A program made the position numbers and the translations under genes. Of a stretch of 64,000 bases of DNA, positions 1-9,488 are shown piece after piece (position 1 is the first letter of the stretch; each line of letters starts with the position of its first letter). The notes under the pieces were generated by a model. The model was not told the DNA's origin. It was given only the letters and a program-made list of their open reading frames with translations, and did no database searches. This stretch comes from an uncultured Saprospiraceae bacterium (GTDB taxonomy: Bacteria; Bacteroidota; Bacteroidia; Chitinophagales; Saprospiraceae): positions 83,915 to 147,914 of the forward strand of contig CAJQRD010000001.1 in assembly GCA_905480605.1 (NCBI GenBank), in the 5' to 3' direction.

Positions 1-457
1 CTATGAATAATGAAATCCAAACTAATCCTTTTTCCAAAAGACCCATTTGAACTGAACCGTAAGAAACAATAGCCTTTTCAACTGCTTCTGGTCCATCTTT
101 GGCATTTCTTAGGCCTTCATAAAGAACGCTAGCAGTTGGACCTGGTGTAGATCTTGCTACCTCTTTAGCACCTTCTAAATCTCCCTCTCCTAATTTCTCG
201 TCAATGCTGTTAAGCAATTTCGATGTATTAGTTGTTGCGATATTTAAAGTAATTATTCTTTCAATACAGAATGCTAACCCCAAGATTAAGGTAATCAATA
301 CAAAACTCATGAAGAACCAATCTCCCTCTATGAATTTTTCTTTTAACATTTGGAATACTCCACCTTCATCGGCAGCAGCATCTTGAGCAACTAGCTCAGA
401 AAATCCTAGGAAACACATACCTAGCATAACAAAACCTACAAGAACGATTTTTCGCAT
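1..457 (-). CDS. exbB: MotA/TolQ/ExbB proton-channel family protein (5' part, runs off the window)
   Basis: Reading leftwards from ATG at 457, the frame is open for 152 codons to the window edge, so the 3' part is missing. Residues 1-25 look like a signal peptide or first hydrophobic segment ending LVAQ. A long membrane helix follows (about residues 45-65, FMSFVLITLILGLAF then CIERI). After that comes the soluble stretch typical of ExbB/TolQ (GDLEGAKEVARSTPGPTASVLYEGL) and the start of the next helix. ExbB with ExbD forms the inner-membrane proton channel that energises TonB-dependent transport. An N-terminal cleavable-looking extension before the first ExbB helix is common in Bacteroidota. 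The usual ExbD and TonB partners would lie to the left, outside the window. The family call is firm; ExbB rather than TolQ is inferred. Confidence 0.85.
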   Translation of the reverse strand, partial: MRKIVLVGFVMLGMCFLGFSELVAQDAAADEGGVFQMLKEKFIEGDWFFMSFVLITLILGLAFCIERIITLNIATTNTSKLLNSIDEKLGEGDLEGAKEVARSTPGPTASVLYEGLRNAKDGPEAVEKAIVSYGSVQMGLLEKGLVWISLFI

Positions 458-829
458 GATAATTCTTTTTCTAAATAATCAGTATAATATTAATATTTGG
501 TTTAAAGCCCTAAAATATAAATATTTGCATTAGTTGTGTAATTATCGACATCATATTTTCCAACTGATACGTTTTACCAAACCTTTGTTTACATTTTTTA
601 GATTCTTTAATACAGATGTAAATTACATTCTTAGTGGTGTGAAATCATAATATTTCTTATTGAATTACCACTTTCTTTTAAATTATTCACTTAAAAGCGT
701 TGTATTGCTGTCAACAACAGATTTTTTCCTTCGATTTAAAAATAATTTCAAATTTCATTTTCTTCATTATGATCTTATATATAAGGAATCATAATGTAAA
801 AAATACCACTTAACTAAAAACTTTAAAAG
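458..829. other. Intergenic region between exbB and tRNA-Ser
   Basis: About 370 bp of AT-rich DNA. It must hold the exbB promoter, but no exact TAnnTTTG match was found on the minus strand. No coding frame or convincing hairpin was seen. Confidence 0.5.
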
Positions 830-917
830 CGGAGAATGAGGGATTCGAACCCTCGATACCCTTTTGAGGTATACACGCTTTCCAAGCGTGCGCCTTAAGC
901 CACTCGGCCAATTCTCC
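830..917 (-). tRNA. tRNA-Ser (anticodon GGA)
   Basis: Read on the minus strand. The acceptor arms GGAGAAT (917-911) and ATTCTCC (837-831) pair perfectly, with discriminator G at 830. The anticodon arm is CACGC / TTGGAAA / GCGTG, giving anticodon GGA (serine UCC/UCU). A long variable arm (TATACC...GGTATC) marks a class II tRNA, and the T-arm is GAGGG TTCGAAT CCCTC. Length is 88 nt. No CCA is encoded. Confidence 0.95.
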
Positions 918-954
918 AAAATGATTTATTCAACCATCGGGCACAAAATAGGAA

Positions 955-1728
955 TCAATTATCAGCTTTACTAAATATTCGATTAGCATTTGCTGTAGTG
1001 ACATTCATTATCTTAGAAATTTCAACATTTCTGACCTCTGCAATCTTCTTCGCAACCAAAGGAATGTAGCAACTTTCATTTCTTTTTCCTCTAAATGGCG
1101 TAGGTGCCAAATAAGGTGCATCTGTTTCCAATAACATTGTATCCATTGGCATATACTGAATCACTTCATCCAAATTTGCTTTTTTAAATGTTGTTACACC
1201 ACCTAAACCCATCATAAAGTTAGTTTCAACAATTCGTCGACATTGATCAATGGTACCATTAAAACAGTGAAATATTCCAGTGAGGTCATCTCCCTTATGT
1301 TTTTCAATTATTTCAATTGTCAAATCCAATGATTCCCTTGAATGGATGATTATTGGCAGTTTATAGTTCTTTGCCCATTCGATTTGTCTTTCAAAAGCGG
1401 CAACCTGTTCTTTTTTAAATGTAACATCCCAATACAAATCGACACCAGTCTCCCCTATTCCATAATAAACGCCTTGATCAAGGTACTCCTTCATAATATC
1501 CAAAGTGCTCTCAAAGTCATCTTTAACAGAACACGGGTGCAGTCCCATCATTGGAAAACAATTGTCAGGATAGTTCTTGGCCAAAACATGCATATTATTT
1601 ATAGACTCTAAATCTATATTTGGCAAATAAATTTTTAAGACATTTGCATTTATAGCGCTATTAATAACAACATCTATATCTTCGTCAAATTGTTCTAAGT
1701 ATAAATGTGCATGTGTGTCTATATACAT
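955..1728 (-). CDS. tatD: TatD family metal-dependent hydrolase (DNase)
   Basis: The 257-residue protein has the usual TatD length and every metal-site motif: DTHAHL (H6, H8), GIGETGVD (E93), IIIHSRES (H129), IFHCFNG (H154) and LLETDAPYLAP (D203). TatD enzymes are TIM-barrel, two-metal hydrolases. They act as 3'-5' DNases and as D-tyrosyl-tRNA-deacylase-like or quality-control hydrolases in the cytoplasm. The gene starts only 14 bp from the divergent RNase H gene, so each promoter must lie partly inside the other gene. It ends 37 bp from the tRNA-Ser gene. Confidence 0.95.
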   Translation of the reverse strand: MYIDTHAHLYLEQFDEDIDVVINSAINANVLKIYLPNIDLESINNMHVLAKNYPDNCFPMMGLHPCSVKDDFESTLDIMKEYLDQGVYYGIGETGVDLYWDVTFKKEQVAAFERQIEWAKNYKLPIIIHSRESLDLTIEIIEKHKGDDLTGIFHCFNGTIDQCRRIVETNFMMGLGGVTTFKKANLDEVIQYMPMDTMLLETDAPYLAPTPFRGKRNESCYIPLVAKKIAEVRNVEISKIMNVTTANANRIFSKADN

Positions 1729-1742
1729 CGACTAATTTTAAA

Positions 1743-2384
1743 ATGGCTAAAAACAACAAAAGTAAATATTATGTAGTTTGGGTAGGGCAAAATCCGGGAA
1801 TTTATAATTCCTGGACTGATTGTCAAGTTCAAATAAAAGGATTTCCCAATGCCAAATACAAATCATTTAAAACCTTAGAAGAAGCAAAATTGGCCTTTGG
1901 AGGATCTGCTGTTCATTTTATTGAAAAGAAAAAATCACCTTCTCAACCAAAAGATATATCCGCATTCGCCGATCAAATAGTAAAAGAAAGTATTTCTGTA
2001 GATGCCGCTTGCAGTGGTAATCCTGGATTAATGGAATACCGTTGTGTTGAAACCATCAGCTACAAGCAAATATTCAGAATGGGGCCATTTGAAGAAGGCA
2101 CTAATAATGTTGGAGAGTATTTGGCTTTGGTACATGCCTTGGCAATGCTCAAGCAAGCAAAAGATACTAAAACCGCTATTTACACAGATTCAAGAACTGC
2201 TATGAGCTGGATTAGAAATAAAAAAGTAAAGACCACACTTAAGCAAACAAGTAAAAACAAAAAAGTATTTGCTTTACTAAGCAGAGCCATTCATTGGGTC
2301 AACAACAATACTTTCAGTAATAAGATAATAAAATGGGATACTAAAAACTGGGGAGAAATACCTGCAGATTTTGGCCGAAAATAA
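1743..2384 (+). CDS. rnhA: Ribonuclease HI with N-terminal viroplasmin (hybrid-binding) domain
   Basis: The 213-residue protein starts at ATG 1743. A longer frame from 1707 would run into the divergent tatD start and adds nothing conserved. Residues 8-55 (KYYVVWVGQNPGIYNSW ... FPNAKYKSF) form a viroplasmin/RHBD domain that binds RNA:DNA hybrids. Residues 83-213 form the RNase H fold, with acidic residues D87 (SVDAACSGNPG), E125 (NVGEYLAL), D149 (IYTDSRTA) and D209 (IPADFGRK). It should cleave RNA in RNA:DNA hybrids such as R-loops and replication primers. It is convergent with def, 8 bp away. The usual DGS-type motif is replaced by DAACSGNPG, which is normal in this Bacteroidota subfamily. 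Confidence 0.93.
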   Translation: MAKNNKSKYYVVWVGQNPGIYNSWTDCQVQIKGFPNAKYKSFKTLEEAKLAFGGSAVHFIEKKKSPSQPKDISAFADQIVKESISVDAACSGNPGLMEYRCVETISYKQIFRMGPFEEGTNNVGEYLALVHALAMLKQAKDTKTAIYTDSRTAMSWIRNKKVKTTLKQTSKNKKVFALLSRAIHWVNNNTFSNKIIKWDTKNWGEIPADFGRK

Positions 2385-2392
2385 CCACAGTT

Positions 2393-2947
2393 TTATTTTA
2401 CAAATCGCATTCTGTAATCAGATCGAATTTTACCTTTTTTTATATTTTCCAACTTTCTCTTAATAAGCCTTTTCCTTAAAGGTGGTAGTTTTTCTGTAAA
2501 AAGCTTTCCCTCAATGTGATCATATTCATGTTGAATTACTCTTGCTGCCATTCCATCGAAAGTTTTTTTATGCTCAACAAAGTTCTCATCCATGTATTTA
2601 ATTACAATTGTATTGAGTCGATCTACATCACCCCTTATATCAGGAATACTCAAACAACCCTCCTCATAGGAAGCTTCAGTACCTCTTTCTTCAATAATTT
2701 GAGCATTTATAAAGACTTGCTTTATACCTAAAATATCATTTTCTTCTTCTTGCATTTGCTGTGTATCAACCAAAAATAATCTGATTGCCTTCCCTACTTG
2801 TGGCGCTGCCAGTCCAATACCTTTTGCATTGTACATTGTCTCCCACATATTTTCAATAATCTCCTTTAGGTTTTTATAATCTGGAGTAATCTCAATTCCC
2901 TTTTTTTTCAAAACAGGTTGTCCGTATGCGTAAATTGGTAAAATCAT
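2393..2947 (-). CDS. def: Peptide deformylase
   Basis: The 184-residue protein carries the three deformylase motifs: GIGLAAPQVG (43-52), EEGCLSIP (95-102, metal ligand C98) and QHEYDHIEG (139-147; H140 and H144 ligands, E141 catalytic). It removes the formyl group from the N-terminal methionine of new proteins at the ribosome. The acidic insertion QQMQEEEND (63-71) is usual for Bacteroidota enzymes. Its ATG overlaps the TGA of ruvX as ATGA (2944-2947), so the two genes are almost certainly translationally coupled. Confidence 0.97.
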   Translation of the reverse strand: MILPIYAYGQPVLKKKGIEITPDYKNLKEIIENMWETMYNAKGIGLAAPQVGKAIRLFLVDTQQMQEEENDILGIKQVFINAQIIEERGTEASYEEGCLSIPDIRGDVDRLNTIVIKYMDENFVEHKKTFDGMAARVIQHEYDHIEGKLFTEKLPPLRKRLIKRKLENIKKGKIRSDYRMRFVK

Positions 2948-3354
2948 ATATGTTTCAAATATCTTTGCAAAATTAACACTGCACTCAATTTATCCAAACG
3001 GGCCTTATCTTTTCTTTGTTTTTTTGACAATCCAGATTGAATCATAATATCTAAAGCTTGTACAGAAGTATAGTTCTCGTCTTGGTAATCAATAGCAATG
3101 TTTGGAAATAGCTTTTCAAATTTCTTAACAAAGATTCTTATCTCATCAACTACGTAAGTAGGGTTTCCATCTTTATGTGTTGGGAATCCAAAAACTATTT
3201 TTTCTACTTCTTCTTCCTTCAAATACATTTTAAGAAATTCTAAAAAAGTATTAGTATTCACAGTTTTTACAGGATTTACAATGATTTGCAATTCATCTGT
3301 AGCTGCAACGCCTACGCGTTTAATACCATAATCTATTCCTAAAATTCTTGCCAT
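2944..3354 (-). CDS. ruvX: Putative pre-16S rRNA nuclease / Holliday junction resolvase-like YqgF
   Basis: The 136-residue protein starts at ATG 3354; an in-frame GTG lies one codon upstream. The N-terminal ILGIDYGIKRVGVAATDE carries the first catalytic Asp of the RNase H-like YqgF fold. VEKIVFGFPTHKDG and the late YTSVQALD ... KDKARLDKLSAVLILQRYL match the other conserved strands. YqgF trims the 5' end of 16S rRNA in E. coli. It is first in a two-gene unit with def (ATGA overlap). Confidence 0.93.
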   Translation of the reverse strand: MARILGIDYGIKRVGVAATDELQIIVNPVKTVNTNTFLEFLKMYLKEEEVEKIVFGFPTHKDGNPTYVVDEIRIFVKKFEKLFPNIAIDYQDENYTSVQALDIMIQSGLSKKQRKDKARLDKLSAVLILQRYLKHI

Positions 3355-3368
3355 CACTTATTTAAATG

Positions 3369-3376
3369 CAAATGTA
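3369..3376 (-). promoter_or_regulatory. Candidate -7 box for ruvX-def
   Basis: TACATTTG on the minus strand matches the Bacteroidota -7 consensus TAnnTTTG, about 15 nt before the ruvX ATG. No well-spaced TTG (-33) is visible, and the box lies next to the terminator of the upstream gene, so support is modest. Confidence 0.3.
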
Positions 3377-3389
3377 CTCGTATTAGTTC

Positions 3390-3429
3390 AAAAAAAAGAC
3401 CCCTCTTCAGTCTGTACCAAAGAAGGGCC
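3390..3429 (-). terminator. Rho-independent terminator of the 1643-residue surface protein gene
   Basis: On the minus strand, GGCCCTTCTTT (3429-3419) pairs with GAAGAGGGGTC (3409-3399) in an 11-bp stem with three G-U pairs and a 9-nt loop. A run of T follows (3398-3390). The stem is preceded by GTTTTTGGGATGG, the same leader seen before the terminator at 9454-9488. Confidence 0.85.
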
Positions 3430-3459
3430 CCATCCCAAAAACAGTAAATCTTATATATC

Positions 3460-6400
3460 TTATCTAATAGCTACCATTTTTACAGTAGCGATATTGTTAT
3501 TTGTTTTTAATGTCAGGTAGTAAACTCCACCATGACCTAATTCTTCAGCACTAAGTGAAATGCTATTCATTCCTTTGTTGAATGTTCCAAATATTCTTTT
3601 CACTTGCCTTCCTTGAATATCAGTTACCGAAATTTCAACATAGTCCTGGTTTGCAAGTACAAAATTGACTTTTGTTTCATCTGTAAATGGATTCGGAGTA
3701 TTCTGATACAATTCAAAAGTTTGAGCCAATTGATCATTTCCAAAGTCAAGCTTTGGTGTACTTACTTGACCACCATCTTTGTATAGTTCCGATTTTACAA
3801 CATCATTTGATATTGACAATACTTCACTTATTTTACCGCTTTCAATAGCAAATGCATTAATAACAAAGTTTTGAGTCTGTTCAGTTGATGAATTGTTCCA
3901 ACTCATAGCTACAGCATTATCTAGCAATCTGTAATTAGATTTAGAAAATGCATTATTTGTACCCTCGATTGATTCTACAATCAATTTAGAATTATCATAA
4001 TTCATCGTCAACTGGAATCCTTCAACATTTGCGTTGTTGATTATAACTGGAATTTGAACCGATTCTCCAACTTCAAATGATTTGTCTTCAATTTCTAAAG
4101 AAGTTACATCAATGCTTCTGCTCTCAACTCCATTTCCATTTAAAGAAGCCGTCGCTGTACCATTTACATCCCCTATCTTTACCGCTATGAAATCTACTTC
4201 CATGTCTGACTCAAGATTAGAAATATAGTAGTCCTCAGTGAATTTTTCAGACAATGGATCTGTAGGATCTACAAACTTAAACTCACTGTCAACAAATCTC
4301 CATGAATCATTGTTTGGAAAGTTATTATAAACTCCTAAGATTAATTTTCTCAATTCTAGTAAATCTATCGAAGTCAATTTATTGTCTCTATTGATATCCG
4401 AAGCAATTATCTTGTATGGACTGTCAAATCTTTGCATTCCTAAAACATGTCTCTGAATTTCTACCAAATCTAAAGTAGACACCCCGTTCAAAGGATTCTG
4501 ACTACTTGCAGGATTAATTAAATAATCACCACCCATTGGCATATCTGGAAAAGCATATTCGCCATCCTGATTTGTCATTTCCGCAAGTGGGCTTCCTTCA
4601 AGTGTAATATGAACATCACCAATATTTTCTAATGTTTCAGTAAATACAGATCCACCAACATTAACTGTTTCTTCTCTCTGACCCTGACAAGCATTATTAT
4701 TATCTTGAACATTCACCAAAGATGTACAGTAAGATTGATTAAGCGTACCGTTATATCCTACAACTGATGCCCAAATTTCAACCATTGTATCTCCTCGAGA
4801 AGTACAATCAAACTGAATTAATCTGTCTGAAGGATCGTCTGAAAAAGACAAGATAACATCATCTCCACAGGGGTGTGAACTTCCAGCATTAAAATCAGAA
4901 GCCCAAAGTTCAACCATACCAAAATCAGGTGTGCCATCATTGTCAAAATCCATTGGCATTAAATCAACTGCAATTCCATTTATACAATAAGCCGTTGGAG
5001 CTTTACAGTTGTATATTGTAAATGTTTGATTCCTGGAAGTTGCATTTCCACATCTATCATAGAATGTCCAAACAACTACGTGTGTACCTATTGGGAAGTC
5101 ACCACTAAATCCAGTTTCTCCTCCATTTCCTGAGTCTTCTGTAACAGGGTTTGTAAATGTATTTGGCCCTACACCTAACTCACCAGCATATACAGAATAC
5201 TTCCATCTCATATCTTCAAGAGCAGTACATGTTGAAGATCCACTTGCCGTTAATTCTATAAAACCATCCTGACATTCAGAATCATAAGTACACATTTCAA
5301 TTGAATCCCCAACTACTAATTCAGGGGCAACATCATATGTGACTTTTAGAACTTGTACACAAGATGAAATAGGTAGTGATGATTGACACCAGTCAATTAC
5401 TTCCCAATGTCTTAGCACTTTAAAACAAGCATCCCCATTTGTTCCGTTGAATGTAAATACTTCATCATCATAATTAGAGGCTATCATTCCACATCTCGTA
5501 TTGTCAAATTCAGGATAGCCCACTTCTTCAGGACTCAAATCTGCCATCAACATACAACCAATCATAATGGTATCTCTTGGACATACAAAATTTGTACTAA
5601 CATTAACCACGTCTGGGTTTTCAAATGTAATTATTTGCTTACAAGTCGAAGTTCTTCCCCCGCTATCTGTTGCTGTAAATACTCTCGTATATGTTCCTAA
5701 ATTACATGACGTAATTTCATTTATACCTTCTTCAGTTACATCAGCTCCACAATCATCTAAGACTGTTGGAAATCCAAATTGAGGCGTTAAGTTACTTGCA
5801 TTAAATGCAGCATCACAATCGACTACTTCATTAGGAGGACATAACAATGTAGGTGCTAGTTTATCTTGAACGTCAACACTTACCATACACTCATTGTAGT
5901 TACCAAATATATCAACAACTCTAAATATAACCATTTGCTCTGTTCCTACATCAGCGCAACAGAAATTCACAGCCTGACTGAATCCACATATATCTTTGAT
6001 CTCCAATATATAAGGAACCTCTGTCAAACAATCTGCATCATTCCATTCATTGTATGGAGCTGGCGTCATCATAACGCAATCTCCAGCACATTGACCACTA
6101 GATACTTCAAACGATGCATCAACATTATCATAGTGTGAATCACAATTATCTGTTGCAAAGTCCCCAATTATTACATCTGAAGCAAAAGCATTATCTTCAA
6201 TAGCAACTCTAAAATAATGAGTACCACATGGTGAGTTCGCTGGCAAATTAAATCTAAACGAACTTGATTGAGTTATATCCAATAATGGCTCAATTGTATT
6301 CGAAGTATTAGACCCTGTATACCTCTCAGAATATAGTGCCTCCCAAACAGAACCATTATAGTATAAAAGCTTAAAGTTAATTCCATTTTCTGCAGTAAAA

Positions 6401-8391
6401 TTTCCTGTACTAGGAGCAATCCAATTCCAACTAACATCAAAAGAAGAGCTAGTAGGACCTTGCTTAATAGTTAAATTGGAAGCCATATCACCGGAATTGT
6501 CAGCATACGCTCCATCCTGTAATAATACTACGTTACTATTAACAGAATTTGGACCTAATACTGCTGAAGTTTCATTAGGCAAAGGCCTACCATTTTTCCA
6601 GTTTTCATAAGAAAGACTTTCATGATCATCCCATAAGAATGAATTGCCAAATCTCTTCATACCTAACCAAAATCTATCTCCATAGCTTTGTCTTACTTTT
6701 GAAACCAACCAATCCTCTTCTGTTTGATTATCAAAAGTAGCCAATGTTCCGCCATAAGCTTCAGCTCGTTTCTTAGCAATTGTAGCTGATGTTGAATAAT
6801 TTGAGATATAGTAATAACTACCGTTATTCTCACCAACATAATTTAAACCACAGAACTCAGGTATTTTACAAGCACAATTGTCTGGATCAGACGTCATTCT
6901 TCTTGCCAACATACAATGTTGTTTACAGTCATCATAAGAACCATCATCAAATGAAGTTGCATTTACAATGGCAGAGCCACCAGTAGTTAAACTTACAGCA
7001 GTAAATTGATCACAAATTGCAATTGGTGGTGTATTATCTACAACCTCCACTAACACAAAACATGAAGAACTTTTATAACATTCATCATAAACAACAAACT
7101 CAACATTATTCAGACCCATAGGAAGAATAACAGAAGCTGTGCCATTATAATCTATCTCAATTCCACCCTCATATTTTAAATCAATACGCAAATTAGAAGA
7201 ACAATTATCTGTTGCATCTGGTAAAGGCAATGATAAACTGGCCCCACATGTTACTGATCCATATACAGTATTTGTAGCACCCATAAGTGTATTAGTGCTC
7301 AACTGTAAAGATTCTGGACAAGAAACAACTGGTGGCGTATTATCCAATATTTCTAATATCTGAGGTGAAGGGCATGTATATGTTTGTTCTCCATCACAGT
7401 GCCATTCTCTTAATGTCCAAGTTCTCATGATCTTTCTTGAACATCCTACCTGAGGTAATTCAATGTCAGTAAACAAAACAGTTGAATTACAATAAATATC
7501 TGGGAAAGGGTATAAACTAACAACAGCTGGCTCTCCATTAACTGTAGTCAATATTGTAGGCGCACCTACTTCTTCTGGGTCTGGATAACCGTTATTGTTG
7601 TCATCCCAACGAAGGTCAACATCTAAAACACCATCACCATCTGAATCAGTATCTAATACCGAAAACAAGTCAGACTTCTCACACAACTGATCCGAACTCC
7701 AAAGTCCATCACATGATAATGCATTACCACTATCAGCTGAATAGCTAATTGGGCAAGTAACATCGCCAAAATTAATTCGCTCTAGTCTATATATTATTTT
7801 ACAAACTGGAGCCTCATTACCCTTAGAATCTACTGCAGTATACTCTCTTGTTATTACTTTTATATAAGTAGGATCACATATTGGATCTATAGATTCCGAT
7901 AATAAAATCGGTACAGCTAATCCCTCACAAGCATCCATATAAACAGGACCTTCAAGAATGCTAAAATCATTACAACTCAAATTAACAGGAGCTGTAGGAC
8001 ACACCTCCAATAATGGACCTAATTTGTCTTCTAGAATAATTTCCCCCCAACACGAATTACCACTATTCATATCAGTTACCTTAGCATATAAATCTTGTCC
8101 TATATAAGACGCATCTATTATTGGGTTTCCAATATCACCATATTGATTTGATACTGTCACTACAAAATTAACTACACCACCTGGAGGCGGAGGGCAAGAG
8201 GATGCTTGATCATTTAATATCATATCAGCTGTAATATTAGCCTGACAGTTAATATCAATAGAAACTTGTGTTGAACCATTACAAGCCAATGAGCATTGGG
8301 TGTTAGCTATGGTTCCACCAAAAAAAGCTAGTACAATTACACAAGTGCAATTTCTTAACCATCGGTTGATAGTCGAATTAAAATACTTCAT
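3460..8391 (-). CDS. Giant secreted T9SS surface protein with C-type lectin, dockerin-like and cohesin-like domains
   Basis: The 1643-residue protein has an N-terminal export signal (hydrophobic core CVIVLAFFGG, about residues 18-27). A conserved Cys-rich start follows (SLACNGSTQVSIDINC). Residues about 120-500 and 790-1210 are Ig-like/HYR-like repeats with recurring DNTPPV.C or DKLAPTLLCP linkers. A C-type lectin domain occupies about 515-635 (FWLGMKR, FLWDDHESLSYENWKNGRP). Near the end come a carboxypeptidase-regulatory-like segment, a dockerin-like EF-hand pair (about 1300-1365: STLDLVEIQRHVLG, ASDINRDNKLTSIDLLELRKLILG), IAVKIGDVNG, and a cohesin-like domain (about 1430-1555). The last 85 residues are a T9SS type A sorting domain (LYQNTPNPFTDETKVNF ... 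GVYYLTLKT). It is probably an adhesin exported through T9SS. The module calls are seen; the binding target is unknown. Confidence 0.9.
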   Translation of the reverse strand: MKYFNSTINRWLRNCTCVIVLAFFGGTIANTQCSLACNGSTQVSIDINCQANITADMILNDQASSCPPPPGGVVNFVVTVSNQYGDIGNPIIDASYIGQDLYAKVTDMNSGNSCWGEIILEDKLGPLLEVCPTAPVNLSCNDFSILEGPVYMDACEGLAVPILLSESIDPICDPTYIKVITREYTAVDSKGNEAPVCKIIYRLERINFGDVTCPISYSADSGNALSCDGLWSSDQLCEKSDLFSVLDTDSDGDGVLDVDLRWDDNNNGYPDPEEVGAPTILTTVNGEPAVVSLYPFPDIYCNSTVLFTDIELPQVGCSRKIMRTWTLREWHCDGEQTYTCPSPQILEILDNTPPVVSCPESLQLSTNTLMGATNTVYGSVTCGASLSLPLPDATDNCSSNLRIDLKYEGGIEIDYNGTASVILPMGLNNVEFVVYDECYKSSSCFVLVEVVDNTPPIAICDQFTAVSLTTGGSAIVNATSFDDGSYDDCKQHCMLARRMTSDPDNCACKIPEFCGLNYVGENNGSYYYISNYSTSATIAKKRAEAYGGTLATFDNQTEEDWLVSKVRQSYGDRFWLGMKRFGNSFLWDDHESLSYENWKNGRPLPNETSAVLGPNSVNSNVVLLQDGAYADNSGDMASNLTIKQGPTSSSFDVSWNWIAPSTGNFTAENGINFKLLYYNGSVWEALYSERYTGSNTSNTIEPLLDITQSSSFRFNLPANSPCGTHYFRVAIEDNAFASDVIIGDFATDNCDSHYDNVDASFEVSSGQCAGDCVMMTPAPYNEWNDADCLTEVPYILEIKDICGFSQAVNFCCADVGTEQMVIFRVVDIFGNYNECMVSVDVQDKLAPTLLCPPNEVVDCDAAFNASNLTPQFGFPTVLDDCGADVTEEGINEITSCNLGTYTRVFTATDSGGRTSTCKQIITFENPDVVNVSTNFVCPRDTIMIGCMLMADLSPEEVGYPEFDNTRCGMIASNYDDEVFTFNGTNGDACFKVLRHWEVIDWCQSSLPISSCVQVLKVTYDVAPELVVGDSIEMCTYDSECQDGFIELTASGSSTCTALEDMRWKYSVYAGELGVGPNTFTNPVTEDSGNGGETGFSGDFPIGTHVVVWTFYDRCGNATSRNQTFTIYNCKAPTAYCINGIAVDLMPMDFDNDGTPDFGMVELWASDFNAGSSHPCGDDVILSFSDDPSDRLIQFDCTSRGDTMVEIWASVVGYNGTLNQSYCTSLVNVQDNNNACQGQREETVNVGGSVFTETLENIGDVHITLEGSPLAEMTNQDGEYAFPDMPMGGDYLINPASSQNPLNGVSTLDLVEIQRHVLGMQRFDSPYKIIASDINRDNKLTSIDLLELRKLILGVYNNFPNNDSWRFVDSEFKFVDPTDPLSEKFTEDYYISNLESDMEVDFIAVKIGDVNGTATASLNGNGVESRSIDVTSLEIEDKSFEVGESVQIPVIINNANVEGFQLTMNYDNSKLIVESIEGTNNAFSKSNYRLLDNAVAMSWNNSSTEQTQNFVINAFAIESGKISEVLSISNDVVKSELYKDGGQVSTPKLDFGNDQLAQTFELYQNTPNPFTDETKVNFVLANQDYVEISVTDIQGRQVKRIFGTFNKGMNSISLSAEELGHGGVYYLTLKTNNNIATVKMVAIR

Positions 8392-9453
8392 GAGATCCGT
8401 TTTAAATTTTTACTGTTCGGGAGACTTCAATTCCCACTTAATAAAAAATAGTTTACTTATTTCTTTTGGATCTATTAGTACTCAAGGTTGTGGCTCTAGT
8501 ACTTATCAGTCCTTCACAACTAATTCATACATAATCGAATACAAATGTAATAAAATTATAATATGTTGTTGTAACCTTCAATAGGTATATTACATATTTA
8601 AAAAATTAAATGCATGAAAAAGTATAATAAAAGGAATAACAAAGGCGAATACCCTTATAAAAATGTGAAATAACGTCAGATACAGAATTAAAATAAAATA
8701 TAAACACCCAAATCAAAACCAATGCAACAAGGTAGCTCCTCAATCAATAAACCATCTAAAAAATAGAATAACACACAATAATTTAACAATCTACCAGAAT
8801 CAACACACTCTAGAATAAGATCTTTCTAACCTTTTGTGAGGTACAAAACAGAAAGTATAAAGAATTCAAGCATTGCAATTCTTTACAATACAATATTTTT
8901 AAAATATTACCACACAAAATTAATTGGATTGGTCCATTTAAGAACTCACGAACTTGCAATTCTTGCTATAGATATATATTCAACACAGATTCTTAAAAAA
9001 ATTAGAATGAAACTGGAATAATTTAGACAGCCATAAAAATCCCAGAGACAAATTTCAACTCTTTATGAGGCTAGTGACCTCCCTCACTCTAGACATTTTA
9101 AACACTATTCTTTTTAGGACTTTAACTAAACTATTGAAGAATGTCTTAGATTACAGATCATAAACTAAATAGGTTTTCTTCGAATGATATACGAAATATA
9201 TAAAGCAAGTAAATCCACAATTACACAAAATCCTAAAAAATCTTCAATAGGTATAGAGGAAAAGGAAGTCAACATATCTTTAATAATGATCTATCTAATG
9301 TTTTGCGAGTCCTTAAGTAATGAATTGAAAATATGCGAAAGGCTAACAATTTTGCTCTGGATAGATTTCAACATATGAAACTCTAACTAAAATTCAGATA
9401 GCCATCAGAGAACGATCTATTTATAGATAAATATAATAGCAAAGATATATCAT
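8392..9453. other. Long non-coding gap between two giant surface genes
   Basis: More than 1 kb without a credible gene. Short open frames occur here, but none has family-like sequence. Weakly similar words recur (GATCTTTCTAACCTTTTGTGAG near 8819 and GATCTATCTAATGTTTTGCGAG near 9288; AGACAGCCATAAAAATCCC near 9025 and CAGATAGCCATCAGAG near 9395). This hints at an old, degraded duplication. The left end is the 5' leader of the 1643-residue protein gene. Confidence 0.5.
8542..8549 (-). promoter_or_regulatory. Candidate -7 box for the 1643-residue surface protein gene
   Basis: TACATTTG on the minus strand is an exact TAnnTTTG match. It lies about 150 nt before the start codon, which would leave a long leader. 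No clear TTG sits at the expected spacing upstream, so this is tentative. Confidence 0.3.
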
Positions 9454-9488
9454 AAAAAAAGCCCCCCTTCAAATTAATGAAGAGAGGC
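9454..9488 (-). terminator. Rho-independent terminator of the 2395-residue surface protein gene
   Basis: On the minus strand, GCCTCTCTTCA (9488-9478) pairs with TGAAGGGGGGC (9471-9461) across a 6-nt loop. This gives 11 bp with two G-U pairs, followed by seven T. It is preceded by GTTTTTGGGATGG, as at 3430-3442. Confidence 0.9.

Noticed and set aside
204..386. 60-codon plus-strand frame near the left edge
   Set aside because: It is the antisense shadow of the exbB gene, whose translation fits the family.
9184..9378. 64-codon plus-strand frame in the long non-coding gap (and a 61-codon frame at 8836-9021)
   Set aside because: No recognisable motif, signal peptide or ribosome-binding site; the length is expected by chance in AT-rich DNA with long gaps.
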